A stretch of 64,000 nt of DNA from Astropecten irregularis (Eukaryota; Echinodermata; Asteroidea; Paxillosida; Astropectinidae), in NCBI GenBank assembly GCA_963971285.1, contig OZ020248.1, positions 19,055,873-19,119,872 of the forward strand. Reading direction: 5' to 3'. The notes under the pieces were generated by a model, which saw only the letters and a program-made list of their open reading frames with translations, was not told the DNA's origin and did no database searches. The position numbers and the translations under genes were made by a program. Positions 10,471 to 20,100 of this stretch are shown piece by piece; position 1 is the first letter of the stretch, and each line of letters starts with the position of its first letter.

Positions 10471-11580
10471 ACCTTTTCCTCAAAGGATTTCAGGAAATTC
10501 TTTCTGCACTAAGTAGAAAGATTTTATGATAAGTTCAGAAGAGCTCACCAACAGTCTACAGGAGGCCAACACACAAGTAGCTGAAATTTCCTGTTCCCAG
10601 GGGTGAACAGTGCTTCTTCAGCACAGCACCCAATGCAGTGCTGATGAAGGATGTCATGCTACTCCGCCCTAAAGTTGTCAAGACTACTCCTCTTGATGAA
10701 GACAGCAGAACTCCGCAGTCCAGCCGATTAGTCAGATGGAGGGGTGAGAGCGACATACTGGTTTGTTGACATCAACGCCTATCATCAGCTATCTCGACAG
10801 AAACGTCAAATGTACATGTACCGATAGTACCACACCTTCCCATGTGCCACCTGAGTTGAAGAAGCTGATATGAGCACATTGAATAAATGAATTTTTTTGT
10901 TGATACACCCTATAGTGACCAAATCAACACATGTAAATTACAAAAAGTGAGCACATTTTGAAACTCCAAAAATGGAGGAATTTTAGTCTTTTTAAGTCTT
11001 TCAAGTCCACTATGAGCTTCTATTCAGAAGCACTGAAATTGTGCCTACCTAAAGATTGGAAATGAAATGGTTAGCCATAAACAGTTAACAGAAAATTTCC
11101 TTGGTTTTATAATCAAACTAACTTAACCCTAAAAGTGCCAATTTTGTTTACAATTGTTGACCTTAAAAAGACCTTCACAATAGTAGAATGCATACAAACT
11201 ACTATGCTGCTATGAAGAGATGTTCATAATTAAGAAATGTTGTTGTTCTTCTTTGATTGGATGGTGTTCTTTCTATTTAAGTGGAAAAACTGGTGGTAAC
11301 GTACTTTATATAAAAAAAACGTTTTAAAACCATGTCCAACTCCACATTTGCATCTCAACTTCATTACAAGAAGTTTGTATGAGGATGGTATGGCTTCTTC
11401 TGTTAGACATCAACCGCCAAGAGCAGTTTATGTGTAGAGATAGCTCATGTGGTCAGAATCCTGAGATGGTGATTTGTGATGCAACACATCTGTCTATAGG
11501 GGAAAGACCTTTATCTGTGGAAGGAGAATTTACAAAGGGCTACAAAATATAAAACTGAATCATCAACCAGATTTTCTCTT
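10471..11580. other. Tail of block 1 and head of block 2, non-coding
   Basis: 10471-10990 matches 16340-16960 closely (block tail). 11217-11330 matches 5561-5670 (block head: GAGATGTTCATAATTAAGAA, then CTTTGATTGGATG). No ORF with a recognisable domain is present. Minus-strand ORFs at 10556-10756 and 16434-16634 are identical only because the DNA is duplicated. Confidence 0.6.
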
Positions 11581-11609
11581 TGTGTTGTCTTCCAGGTTTC
11601 AATTAGGCA

Positions 11610-11870
11610 GTGATAAAACTATTAACAGAGATGTCATTCGAGGTGAAAGAAATGAGGAAGCGAGTGGACCACAATACATCGCTCCTTAATGATCTTTCAT
11701 CACAAAGATCAGGCACTCTGAATGAAGATGTGGTGGAGATGGACCTTGGAGTGACACTACCCATGAAACATGACAAAGACCTGCAGGAATTGGAGTTAAA
11801 ACTTGACGATGAAGACTTTGCCAAACAATTGGTAAGAAGAGGTAATGTGCAAGTCCTATGTCAACTTTAA
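11610..11870 (+). CDS. DUF4806-like transposon exon, block 2
   Basis: An 86-residue frame with the same motifs as at 5.7 kb: MSFEVKEMRKRVDHNTSLLN, then LPMKHDKDLQELELKLDDED and FAKQLVRR. Substitutions relative to block 1 are mostly conservative (FKLEDEDF to LKLDDEDF), but the upstream GFNK becomes a frame with TAG (CAATTAGGCAG), so the 5' part of the exon is damaged. It matches the beginning of DUF4806. Function is unknown. Confidence 0.45.
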   Translation: MIKLLTEMSFEVKEMRKRVDHNTSLLNDLSSQRSGTLNEDVVEMDLGVTLPMKHDKDLQELELKLDDEDFAKQLVRRGNVQVLCQL

Positions 11871-11949
11871 TGTTGCATGATTGATTACGTAGACACACCA
11901 TACCAAAAATATTCAAAACTCTACAACTCCTTAAAAATACCAAAGTCAT

Positions 11950-12520
11950 AGAAAAAGAGTATGCAAGAGGAAAAAAGAGCCAAGCATATTCACGATAGAT
12001 GCAGATATGTTGTTGATTTCGTCCGTATCTAAGAATGTGAGATCCCACCTTCGCAGAGGCAATTTTGTGAAGCCTTATGCAAAGGTAAGAAGAAAAACAA
12101 AGGGAAATCATTGAAATTAGCTTCAGAAATATGGGCGAAGCGAAATAGATGCAGCACTCCAAACAATAAAGGTGTTTATTTCACACCTCCTGTACCTGGA
12201 CTCCAGTTTAAAGAGAAACCCAAACAAAAGCAAGTTAACGCTCAGAAGGAAAAAATGTGACATTCGTGATTCAGACATTGATTCACCAGCCTCATCCCTA
12301 CCCTGCAAAAAGTCTAAAAAAGGCTCCGAATGTCCCCACAATGTTAATGTTAGACAAACTTTGAGGGAGATTTCAAATAACCAAGTTTCATGTTGGCGGA
12401 TAGCCACAATCCAAGCCATGAAGCCATTTTTCAACTGGGCTAAACTCAGCACAACAAAACTTGAGAGAACGATGGTTATATTTGGAGACGTTTATTTCAA
12501 TTATTCTTGGCACTAGACAT
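11950..12520 (+). pseudogene. Lysine-rich linker exon, block 2 (frameshifted)
   Basis: The KRAKHIHDRCRYVVDFVRI-like start contains a stop (CGTATCTAAGAATGTG where block 1 has CGTATCTATGAACGAG), and the tail is shifted by an additional base near 12255. The KKNKGKSLKLASEIWAKRNR core is kept. This is a decayed paralogue of the block 1 ORF at 6100-6468. Confidence 0.45.
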
Positions 12521-12629
12521 TGACAACACTAAACCAGTTCCATTCTGTGAAATTAAGAAGTTAGTGTAGGACTGTGACGTACAAATAAACTTTGATTCTA
12601 ACATACAACAAGACGCTGCAGAATTTTAT

Positions 12630-12999
12630 TTGCAACTCATGGTGCAATTTTTTCACGAATCATGTATAACAAACCAAGTCCAAATTCAAAAAGTGTCATG
12701 TGCATCAACTGCAATGAAACAATCGTCGTTGAAAATGACAAGGGACGTCAGTAGAGTAAGGAGGAGAGGTAAAGAGGCCACATCATTGATTAATGACTAT
12801 ACACAGGGTGGCTTATATGGCACACACCGCCGAAATAAATTTGCCAAGGGAGTGTGATGTAAGTCACCTGTGCAAGAATTCATTGTGTGTTTGCTTTGAG
12901 CATCTGTTGCTTGAGAGAGCAGTAAATAATTCAAGAAAAATCTGCAAGAGACAGCACAAGTGCCAAGGCCACGATGGTTTCAAAAACTGTATCATTTAA
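12630..12999 (+). pseudogene. His-Cys-box endonuclease exon, unit 3 (frameshift plus codon deletion)
   Basis: Same layout as unit 2: the first frame ends at THRRNKFAKGV and the box is in the next frame from 12793. It has lost one codon between the fifth zinc-site residue and the predicted catalytic asparagine (LLLERAVNN where the others have LLLEPRAVNN), which shortens the H-to-N spacing by one. Zinc ligands are otherwise kept. Confidence 0.5.
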
Positions 13000-13009
13000 A
13001 TGATAGTGA

Positions 13010-13580
13010 CAGCCAGCCCACATTGATGGCAGATGCTGAGGAACTTTTGGGCTTGGCTGTGTCGGAGGAGGAGGCTCTTGTCAGCCAGGATACAATAGTG
13101 CCGCCTTTGGGGTAATTCCTAGCAAAACACAGCAAACAAATGGGGTGAAATCATCACCGCAGAAAATCACAAGGACATGTGCGACAAAAGAACAATTGTG
13201 AAAGATATTCATGAACTCCAGGGTTATGAGAGAGACAGTGCAATTGCAGTGGAAATTGACCGTCAGTACAACAACCCTCTTTGGAACTGTCGCAAGAAAA
13301 CACCCTTCATTCCTGCAACTCAGACCAGAGATGTTGTCTGTGAAAATGTCACGGCCAACAAATAAGTGGTGATGTATCACCAAGAGAACAAACTATGCAA
13401 AAAATGTGACAATGTCTGAGACAGGGACCACATCAAGCAGGCCGGGAACTACACAGCCACTTGTAAAGCCTATTACAACATGGGCAATGAGCGTGAAGGA
13501 GGACAACAATGTGCCCCAAAACTCTTGAACTCTAAAGAACCACTTTTCATTGATAGGGTGACAACTGATACCTAAGGTTG
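13010..13580 (+). pseudogene. Mutator-like transposase fragment, unit 3
   Basis: A frame from 13177 encodes MCDKRTIVKDIHE, EIDRQYNNPLWNCRKKTPF and PATQTRDVVCENVTANK, followed by TAA and then the KQAGNYTATC and NEREGGQQCAPKLL continuation ending VTTDT-stop. The stop is at the same codon as in units 1 and 2. Confidence 0.45.
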
Positions 13581-13779
13581 TCTTGCACAAGGTGTTACAT
13601 ATGCAAAGTAAGGCTGCAGGTATGGAAATTTAGCATTTGATAGACCCTCCTCGTTTGAAGAGATTCCTCTGTGCAGCTGTAAGTCTTGCCAAATTCAGTA
13701 AAGAGATGTTCCCATGAGGCTCCATGATCCAAGGATGGCATCATCTCAGGGGAAGAAATAAATCATTCCCACTGAAAGC

Positions 13780-14171
13780 TGTGTGTGAGAAGGAGCTGGA
13801 TGTCAGAAGAGAGGGGAGGGGGTCCTGACATGTCTGAGAGCTGAAGGGCATGATTCCAGCAGTGAAGAGGAAGAGGAAGATGGGGAGGAAAGCAACCAAA
13901 CTGGGATATCTGGGTGCTTTCCCCACATCTGCAGCTAGATGGCAAGGGGAACATCATTGAGAAGGATGAACAGTCCTACCAATGGATTGATAAGCTCCTT
14001 TCGAGGGAGTTCGGCACTTTCGATCCGACGGAATTGCTGAAGGATGTTTTCATGTCATTGGCCGAAACGCTGCACGAAAATGCAATATCTGCATTCTTCT
14101 CAGTTGGTGAGATAATCATGTGTCAATCATCAGAAGAAAAAACTAATCATCCACATCCAATCAAAAGTTGA
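13780..14171 (+). pseudogene. C-terminal piece of the array element, unit 3
   Basis: Encodes NIIEKDEQSYQWIDKLLSRE, FGTFDPTELLKDVF and HENAISAFFSVGEIIMCQ, then runs out at 14171. It matches 8063-8275 and has a damaged acidic stretch upstream. Family not recognised. Confidence 0.35.
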
Positions 14172-14449
14172 CAGATTCACCACTGAACTTTCTACGTCCT
14201 TTGGCAGTGGTGGAATGGAATGAGGTGGATTGATCCACACCTTTTCCTCAGAGGATTTAAGGAAATTCTTCCTACATGAAGTGGAAAGATTCAATGAGTA
14301 AGTATGATCTGAAACACAAAAACCACAATTCAAGCCATGAAGACATTTTTCAGCTCGTCCAAACTCAGTGCAACCAAATTTGAGAGACTGATGGTTATAT
14401 TTGGAGACGTTTAATTCAATTATTCCTGGAATTATTCACTGCGGAATTT

Positions 14450-14819
14450 TATTTGAAACTCATGGTGCCATTTTTTCACTTATCATGTATAACAAACCAA
14501 GTCCAAATTCAAAAAAATGTCATGTGCATTAACTGCAATGAAACTATCGTCGTTGAAAAATGACAAGGTGGAGTAACATGGAGAGGTAAAGAGGCCACAT
14601 CATTGATTAATGACTATACACAGGGTGGCTTATATGGCACACACCGCCGAAATAAATTTGCCACGGGAGTGCAATGTAAGTCACCTGTGCCAGAATTCAT
14701 TGTGTGTTTGCTCTGAGCATCTATCGCTTGAGCCCAGAGCAGTAAATAATTCTAGAAAAATCTGCAAGAGATGGCACGAGTGCCAAGGCCACGATGGTTT
14801 CAAAAACTGTATCATTTAA
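14450..14819 (+). pseudogene. His-Cys-box endonuclease exon, unit 4 (frameshifted)
   Basis: The zinc-binding box is intact at 14610-14819 (ECNVSHLCQNSLCVCSEHLS, then RAVNNSRKIC, CQGHDGFKNC). The N-terminal part is more damaged than in the other units: an additional base and a deletion near 14555-14580 remove the TRDVSRV segment. All predicted zinc ligands and the H and N are conserved, which is notable for a copy that is otherwise decaying. Confidence 0.5.
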
Positions 14820-14829
14820 ATGATAGTGA

Positions 14830-15400
14830 CAGCCAGCCCACATTGATGGCAGATGCTGAGGAACTTTTGGGCTTGGCTGTGTCGGAGGAGGAGGCTCTTG
14901 TCAGCGATGGATAAAATGGTGCCTTCTGGGAATTCCTAGCAAAACACAGCAAACAAATGTGGTGAAATCATCACCCCAGAAAATCACAAGGACATGTGCG
15001 ACAAAAGAACAATTGTGAAAGATATTCATGAACTCCAGGGTTATGAGAGAGACAGTGCAATTGCAGTGGAAATTGACCGTCAGTACAACAACCCTCTTTG
15101 GAACTGTCGCAAGAAAACACCCTTCATCCCTGCAATGCAGACCAGAGATGTGGTTTATGAAAATGTCACGGCCAACAAATATGTGGTGATGTATCACCAA
15201 GAGAACAAACTATGCAAAAAATGTGACAATGTGTGACAATGTCGGAGACAGGGACCACATCAAGCAGGCCGGGAACTACACAGCCACTTGCAAAGCCTAT
15301 TACAACATGGGCAATGAGCGTGAAGGAGGACAACAATGTGCCCCAAAACTCTTGAACTCTAAAGAACCACTTTTCATTGATAGGGTGACAACTGATACCT
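14830..15400 (+). pseudogene. Mutator-like transposase fragment, unit 4 (stop codon absent)
   Basis: The frame from 14994 runs MCDKRTIVKDIHE ... NNPLWNCRKKTPF ... VVYENVTANKYVVMYHQENK-LCKKCDNV. Where units 1-3 have the stop TAA after ANK, this unit has TAT (Tyr), so reading continues 19 codons further. It then stops because CAATGTGTGACAATGTC carries a short local duplication (TGTGACAA twice). The original protein therefore probably read ANKYVVMYHQ through this point, which supports the Mutator-like reading of the whole segment. Confidence 0.45.
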
Positions 15401-15739
15401 AAGGTTGTCTTGCACAAGGTGTTACATATGCAAAGTAAGGCTGCAGGTATGGAAATTTAGCATTTGATAGACCCTCCTCGTTTGAAGAGATTCCTCTGAG
15501 CAGCTGTAAGTCTTGCCAAATTCAGTAAAGAGATGTTCCCATGAGGCTCCATGATCCAAGGATGGCATCATCTCAGGGGAAGAAATAAATCATTCCCACT
15601 GAAAGCTGTGTGTGAGAAGGAGCTGGATGTCAGAAGAGAGGGGAGGGGGTCCTGACACGTCTGAGAGCTGAAGGGCATGATTCCAGCAGTGAAGAGGAAG
15701 AGGAAGATGGGGAGGAAAGCAACCAAACTGGGATATCTG

Positions 15740-16345
15740 GGTGCTTTCCCCACATCTGCAGCTAGATGGCCAGGGGAACATCATTGAGAAGGATGAACAG
15801 TCCTACCAATGGATTGATAAGCTCTTCCGAGGGAGTTCGGCACTTTCGACCCGACGGAATTGCTGAAGGATGTGTTCGTGTCATTGGCCGAAATGCTGCA
15901 TGAAAATGCAATATCTGCATTCTTCTCAGTTGATGAGATAATCATGTGTCAATCATCAGAAGAAAAAACTAATTATCGACATCGTTTAACATCTCTGAAC
16001 ATATACAAAGAAGTCCAGCACACATAGCTTATCAATACTTTCTTCAGGATGTCATGGAATTCATAATAAAAGATAGAAATCCGACTGATTTACCACAAAA
16101 AGATTCAGCTTCAGGACTGCATCCCATTTCATATGAGCAAGTACTACGTGGTTTTAGTAACACTATTTATTTCTGCTTACTATTTTAAATCTTTTATTTC
16201 AGATTTTTTGCCAGGACATGCTTTGTCACCAATTGCCAGGACATGCTTTGTCACCAATTGGGCATTCCAATCGAACGTGGACAGATTTACGACTGAACTG
16301 TCTACGTTGTTTGGCAGTGGTGGAATGGGATGAGGTGGATTGATC
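15740..16345 (+). pseudogene. C-terminal tail of block 2 (DLPQKDS family)
   Basis: Matches 9890-10470: NIIEKDEQSYQWID, FDPTELLKDVF, HENAISAFFSVDEIIMCQ, then MEFIIKDRNPTDLPQKDS and the TTTTATTTCAG acceptor. One base is lost at AAGCTCTTCCGAGG (others AAGCTCCTTCCGAGG), and a 29-bp duplication GCCAGGACATGCTTTGTCAC occurs twice near 16210-16255. It is a relic. Confidence 0.4.
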
Positions 16346-17051
16346 CACACCTTTTCCTCAAAGGATTTCAGGAAATTCTTTCTGCACGAAGTAGAAAGAT
16401 TTTATGATAAGTTCAGAAGAGCTCACCAACAGTCTACAGGAGGCCAACACACAAGTAGCTGAAATTTCCTGTTCCCAGGGGTGAACAGTGCTTCTTCAGC
16501 ACAGCACCCAATGCAGTGCTGATGAAGGATGTCATGCTACTCCGCCCTAAAGTTGTCAAGACTACTCCTCTTGATGAAGACAGCAGAACTCCGCAGTCCA
16601 GCCGATTAGTCAGATGGAGGGGTGAGAGCGACATACTGGTTTGTTGACATCAACGCCTATCATCAGCTATCTCCACAGAAACGTCAAATGTACATGTACC
16701 AGTACTACCACACCTTCCCATGTGCCACCTGAGTTGAAGAAGCTGATACGAGGCACACTTAATAAATGATTTTTTTTGGTTGATACACCCTGTAGTGACC
16801 AAATCAACACGTGTAAATTACAAAAAGGGAGCACATCTTGAAACTCCAAAAATGGAGGAATTTTAGTCTTTTTAAGTCTTTCAAGTCCACTATGAGCTTC
16901 TATTCAGAAGCACTGAAATTGTGCCTACCTAAAGATTGGAAATAAATGGTTCTAGCCATTGACAGTTAACAGAAAATTTCCTTGGTTTATAATCAAACTA
17001 ACTTTTTGTTTACAATTGTGGACCTTAACAAGACCAATAGTAGAATGCATA

Positions 17052-17240
17052 CAGCTCCCATAAATGGTCCTACCCTGATAACCCCACCTTTGGCTCACCG
17101 GGTCAATTATTTGGGCGATGGAGAGGAAAGGTCCTAGCCCTGAGCAAAGAAACTTTATCAACTCAAACTTTTCTCTGAGAGGAAAGGATGAATGCAAACT
17201 GCAGAGGGGTAAAAGGGAGGCAGTCAACAAACTGTTTGTG
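17052..17240 (+). repeat. Paralogous copy of the 23.3-23.48 kb minisatellite end
   Basis: Reads CTCCCATAAATGGTCCTACC, CACCGGGTCAATTATTTGGG, then GAGAGGAAAGGTCCTAGCCC and continues to AGGGAGGCA. It matches the last minisatellite unit and unique flank at 23300-23475 over ~180 bases with few differences. The repeat-plus-flank unit has therefore moved within the region or been duplicated with it. Confidence 0.75.
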
Positions 17241-17980
17241 GAAAAAGTGTTAGGTGGACTCATGGGTGTGATAATGTTTAAACACATGATGTCACATCTT
17301 TACTCTATTTGTCATACAGTATAGTTCTCATTTATGGAGCTTTTTTTGCAACTTTGTTTTGTGATTTCCTTTTGCCACTTTCCCTTCTGATCATGATGAC
17401 AGTAGAGTAGTTTAAACTTTCTTCAGCATGTTCAGAAGTAATGGGAATATGCTTTAATTATTTTTGCCTCCTTTTCTTCCTTTTTCAGGATTGATGAGCC
17501 ATTTATGGTGAAGAGAAGAGCCAGGGAGTGCAAAAATGACTGAGTAAGCAAATCAATCTAAATTGGGATAACCCTAACCTATATGATCCATAAGGGCCTA
17601 GGGGGTTAGGGTTATTACAATGCACTCCCAGCCAATCACATCCTTTGTTGCACCCTGACACAGAGGCTGGGTTAAGATTATCCATGGGCATATCTAGACA
17701 TCATTATATCACAGTAGATATGGTAAGCTCCATACACGAGGTACCCAATGTAGTGTTTTATGTATGGAGGCCTTGTATGCCTGCTTGCTGGGTGATGCAC
17801 AAAAGTTGTTGAGATAAGGGACCTGTTTAGAAGAGACTATAATAGCTGATGGGCTGGAACTGAGGTATAACTGATTCTTTGATTTGGGATTATAAGTACT
17901 TGGTTTCTCTGTGGTGATTTGAAAGGTCTTTTGACCATTGCACAGAGTAGGCTTGATGGGCTTGAGTTCTTTTTGCATGT
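17241..17980. other. Non-coding, with a TTAGGG-containing palindrome
   Basis: At about 17567-17618 ATAACCCTAACC faces GGTTAGGGTTAT across a 25-bp loop. Outside this, GGGAGTGCA (17526) faces TGCACTCCC (17622). The pair could be a very small inverted-repeat element. Nothing else is recognisable; the minus-strand ORFs here lack domains. Confidence 0.5.
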
Positions 17981-17986
17981 TTAAGT

Positions 17987-18418
17987 CTACAATGCAGATG
18001 TTTTTGGCTTTCCAGAGATGGGGTGTGTCGGCTGGGTTCGACACTCGGTTGCGAGGTTTGATCTAATGCAGCGCGGTGCTGGCCCCGTGTGATGGTGACC
18101 CTGTGATGTAGTGCTGTCAGGGTGAAGCCTGGATTCAGGGATCTGTGGCACTCCGGGAGGGCATGGCTCTAGATTGGTTGACCTCTCTGGTGACTTTGGT
18201 GGTGGACGTGTTACTTGTCTGGGTGTTGCAGGAATTGGTGTGGTGTACGTGTTGGGAGGTATAGCATTGAGGTGGTGCCAGAGATGATGTGAATCCTTTT
18301 TGCTGGGTTGGTGATTTTCAGTTGGAGGGAGGATGTTTTGATTCATTCTTTGCAGAACGGCCTGTGTTGGATAACTCTGGGAGCTAAGGACGATATATCC
18401 CGCCTTTCGCAAGGACAC
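17987..18418 (-). CDS. Proline-rich ORF of unknown function
   Basis: A 143-residue minus-strand frame rich in Pro, Thr and Ser (PPPKSPERSTN, PATPRQVTRPPP). It has no catalytic motif, zinc knuckle or signal peptide. A disordered gag-like or transposon tail region is possible. The local GC is higher than the surroundings, which may reflect a real coding fragment. I cannot assign a function, and chance is a real alternative. Confidence 0.2.
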   Translation of the reverse strand: MSLRKAGYIVLSSQSYPTQAVLQRMNQNILPPTENHQPSKKDSHHLWHHLNAIPPNTYTTPIPATPRQVTRPPPKSPERSTNLEPCPPGVPQIPESRLHPDSTTSQGHHHTGPAPRCIRSNLATECRTQPTHPISGKPKTSAL

Positions 18419-19292
18419 TTAGGATAACTGCTTGTCTCGTATGTTGTCTGTGGAATCAACCGGTGGGCGACCCAAAGCATCCAATCAGAACTAGTTTAAT
18501 GAGTCCCTCTGATTGGAAGTTTTAGCTTGCAAATCGATTGGGGCCGCTCATGGCATATTGAGCTTGCGGGGACTTTTGTGAAATTGCGGCTAGGTGGGTG
18601 TGGAGACCTGGCTTTTGGGGGAATTCATCCAGGTCCGTCTTCCTAGAATGTCTTGAGATGTCCGCTCTTCTCCTGGGAGTTGCTAATCTAGTAAATTGGA
18701 CTCGCCTTGTCTTTGACATCTTCTCTCTGTTGCTATTCTGGCAACTCTGCACTGCACTGGTTTCTGTAACTACCTGGGCACCCCATCATTGGAATCACCG
18801 GAGAAGGAGGGCAATCCAGTGACATCAACTCTTTGGATTGTCACAGGTGTCTGGATTCAGGAATCACTCTGGGGCCTGCATTACAGCTGGAACCACTCAC
18901 GGTTGCCCCCGCCTGTACTTGGGTACCCTCCCAATGCGAGTTAGTCGAGACTGCAGTCGGTCCCCTTCCGGAAAAGCCTTCAACGTCTGCAAGTCTAGAC
19001 GGCATGCAACACGAACTTGAGTGCATCATGTCTACTCTTGTGTAGTGGTTACTAGATCAGTCAAACCGGCACACAGGAACCTAGTATTAGTTCCATGTCA
19101 GAGAGTCAGGTGTACCACAGTTTCAGCACTTCAGTTTATCTCTCCTAGATGGGTGCTGAATCTCCTCATCTTCCGTGTACCTTCTTGTAAGTATGTGTCT
19201 GGGTCTTTCATACAGAAGCACACTAGCATTGGGTATCGCTATATAGAAATAATGGTACACCATTGTATTTTTTCCAGAAATGTGGCGCCTCT

Positions 19293-19327
<35 letters not shown>

Positions 19328-20100
19328 TTTTTTAACAATGGTGTATTATTATTAAAGGGCATATGATCATTGACCCTGAATTACCATAATCTGCTGTGAC
19401 AGAATGCCCACTGTGACATCTCACCCTGCATCTCAAAAGGGATGAAGTATGTATGAGGCAGGAGGCCATTTCCCGTGTACTTTTAATTTTTCTTTTTTAG
19501 GTTATTCATTTTTACTTTATTTGATTTTAATTGATTTGTTTTGAGCTTATTGACTTTTAGCTTATTTGTTTTTAACTTTTTCTTTTTAATGTTTCTATTT
19601 TTAATTTATTATTTTTAATGTATCCCTTTATTAGTTTTTTTAGGTTATTCATTTTTACTTTATTTGTTTTTAATTGTTTTTGTTTTTAGCTTATTCACTT
19701 TTAGCTTATTCATTTTTAACTTTTTCTTTTTAATTTGTCTATTTTTAACTTATTATTTTTATTGTATCCCTTTATTTTCTTTTCTTTTTTATTTTATGTT
19801 ATTCATTTTTTTAATTGTTCTATTTTTAGCTTATTTTTTGGGGTGTGGGCCCTATCCCTTTTTAGATTATTCCCTTTTGCATGTTTTTATTTACTTTGTA
19901 CATAGTAGCACATATTTTTTTTCGATTTGTACATACAGTAGGCCTATTTATATATACCGATATATATATTTGTACATATTTGTATTTGTAAATCTGTATA
20001 TTTGTATATTTGCATATGTATATATGTATATTTGCATGTACATATTTGTAAAAAAAAAATTCATGTGGGGAGGGGGTAATTGTCTTCGGTACAATTTTCC
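18419..20100. other. Non-coding with (TTTA)n and a long T-rich tract
   Basis: A clean (TTTA)n microsatellite lies at about 19293-19331. From 19480 to 20060 the plus strand is strongly T-rich with recurring TTTTTAACTTATT, ATTTTTAGCTTATT and TATCCCTTTATT phrases, followed by TATATTTG repeats near 19960-20050. ORFs here (19664-20122 and its antisense) are low-complexity by-products. Confidence 0.7.

Larger units (their letters stand above)
5561..16960 (+). repeat. Two ~5.85-kb tandem blocks, each with two ~1.82-kb sub-units
   Basis: Matching landmarks are 5841-5878 bases apart: MSFEVKE 5770/11631, the His-Cys exon 6774/12630, MCDKRT 7326/13177 and 9153/14994, and the tail 10556/16434. Inside each block the sub-unit spacing is 1827 (7326 to 9153) and 1817 (13177 to 14994). 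The order is head, unit 1, unit 2, tail; head, unit 3, unit 4, tail. The internal duplication therefore came first and the block duplication second. Sequence identity is high throughout, so both events look fairly recent, although all copies now contain stops. Confidence 0.85.

Noticed and set aside
11686-12162. 158-residue minus-strand ORF
   Set aside because: Antisense shadow of the DUF4806-like and linker exons.
18833-19045. Overlapping ORFs on both strands
   Set aside because: Several frames are open together in a GC-richer patch; no frame has a domain.
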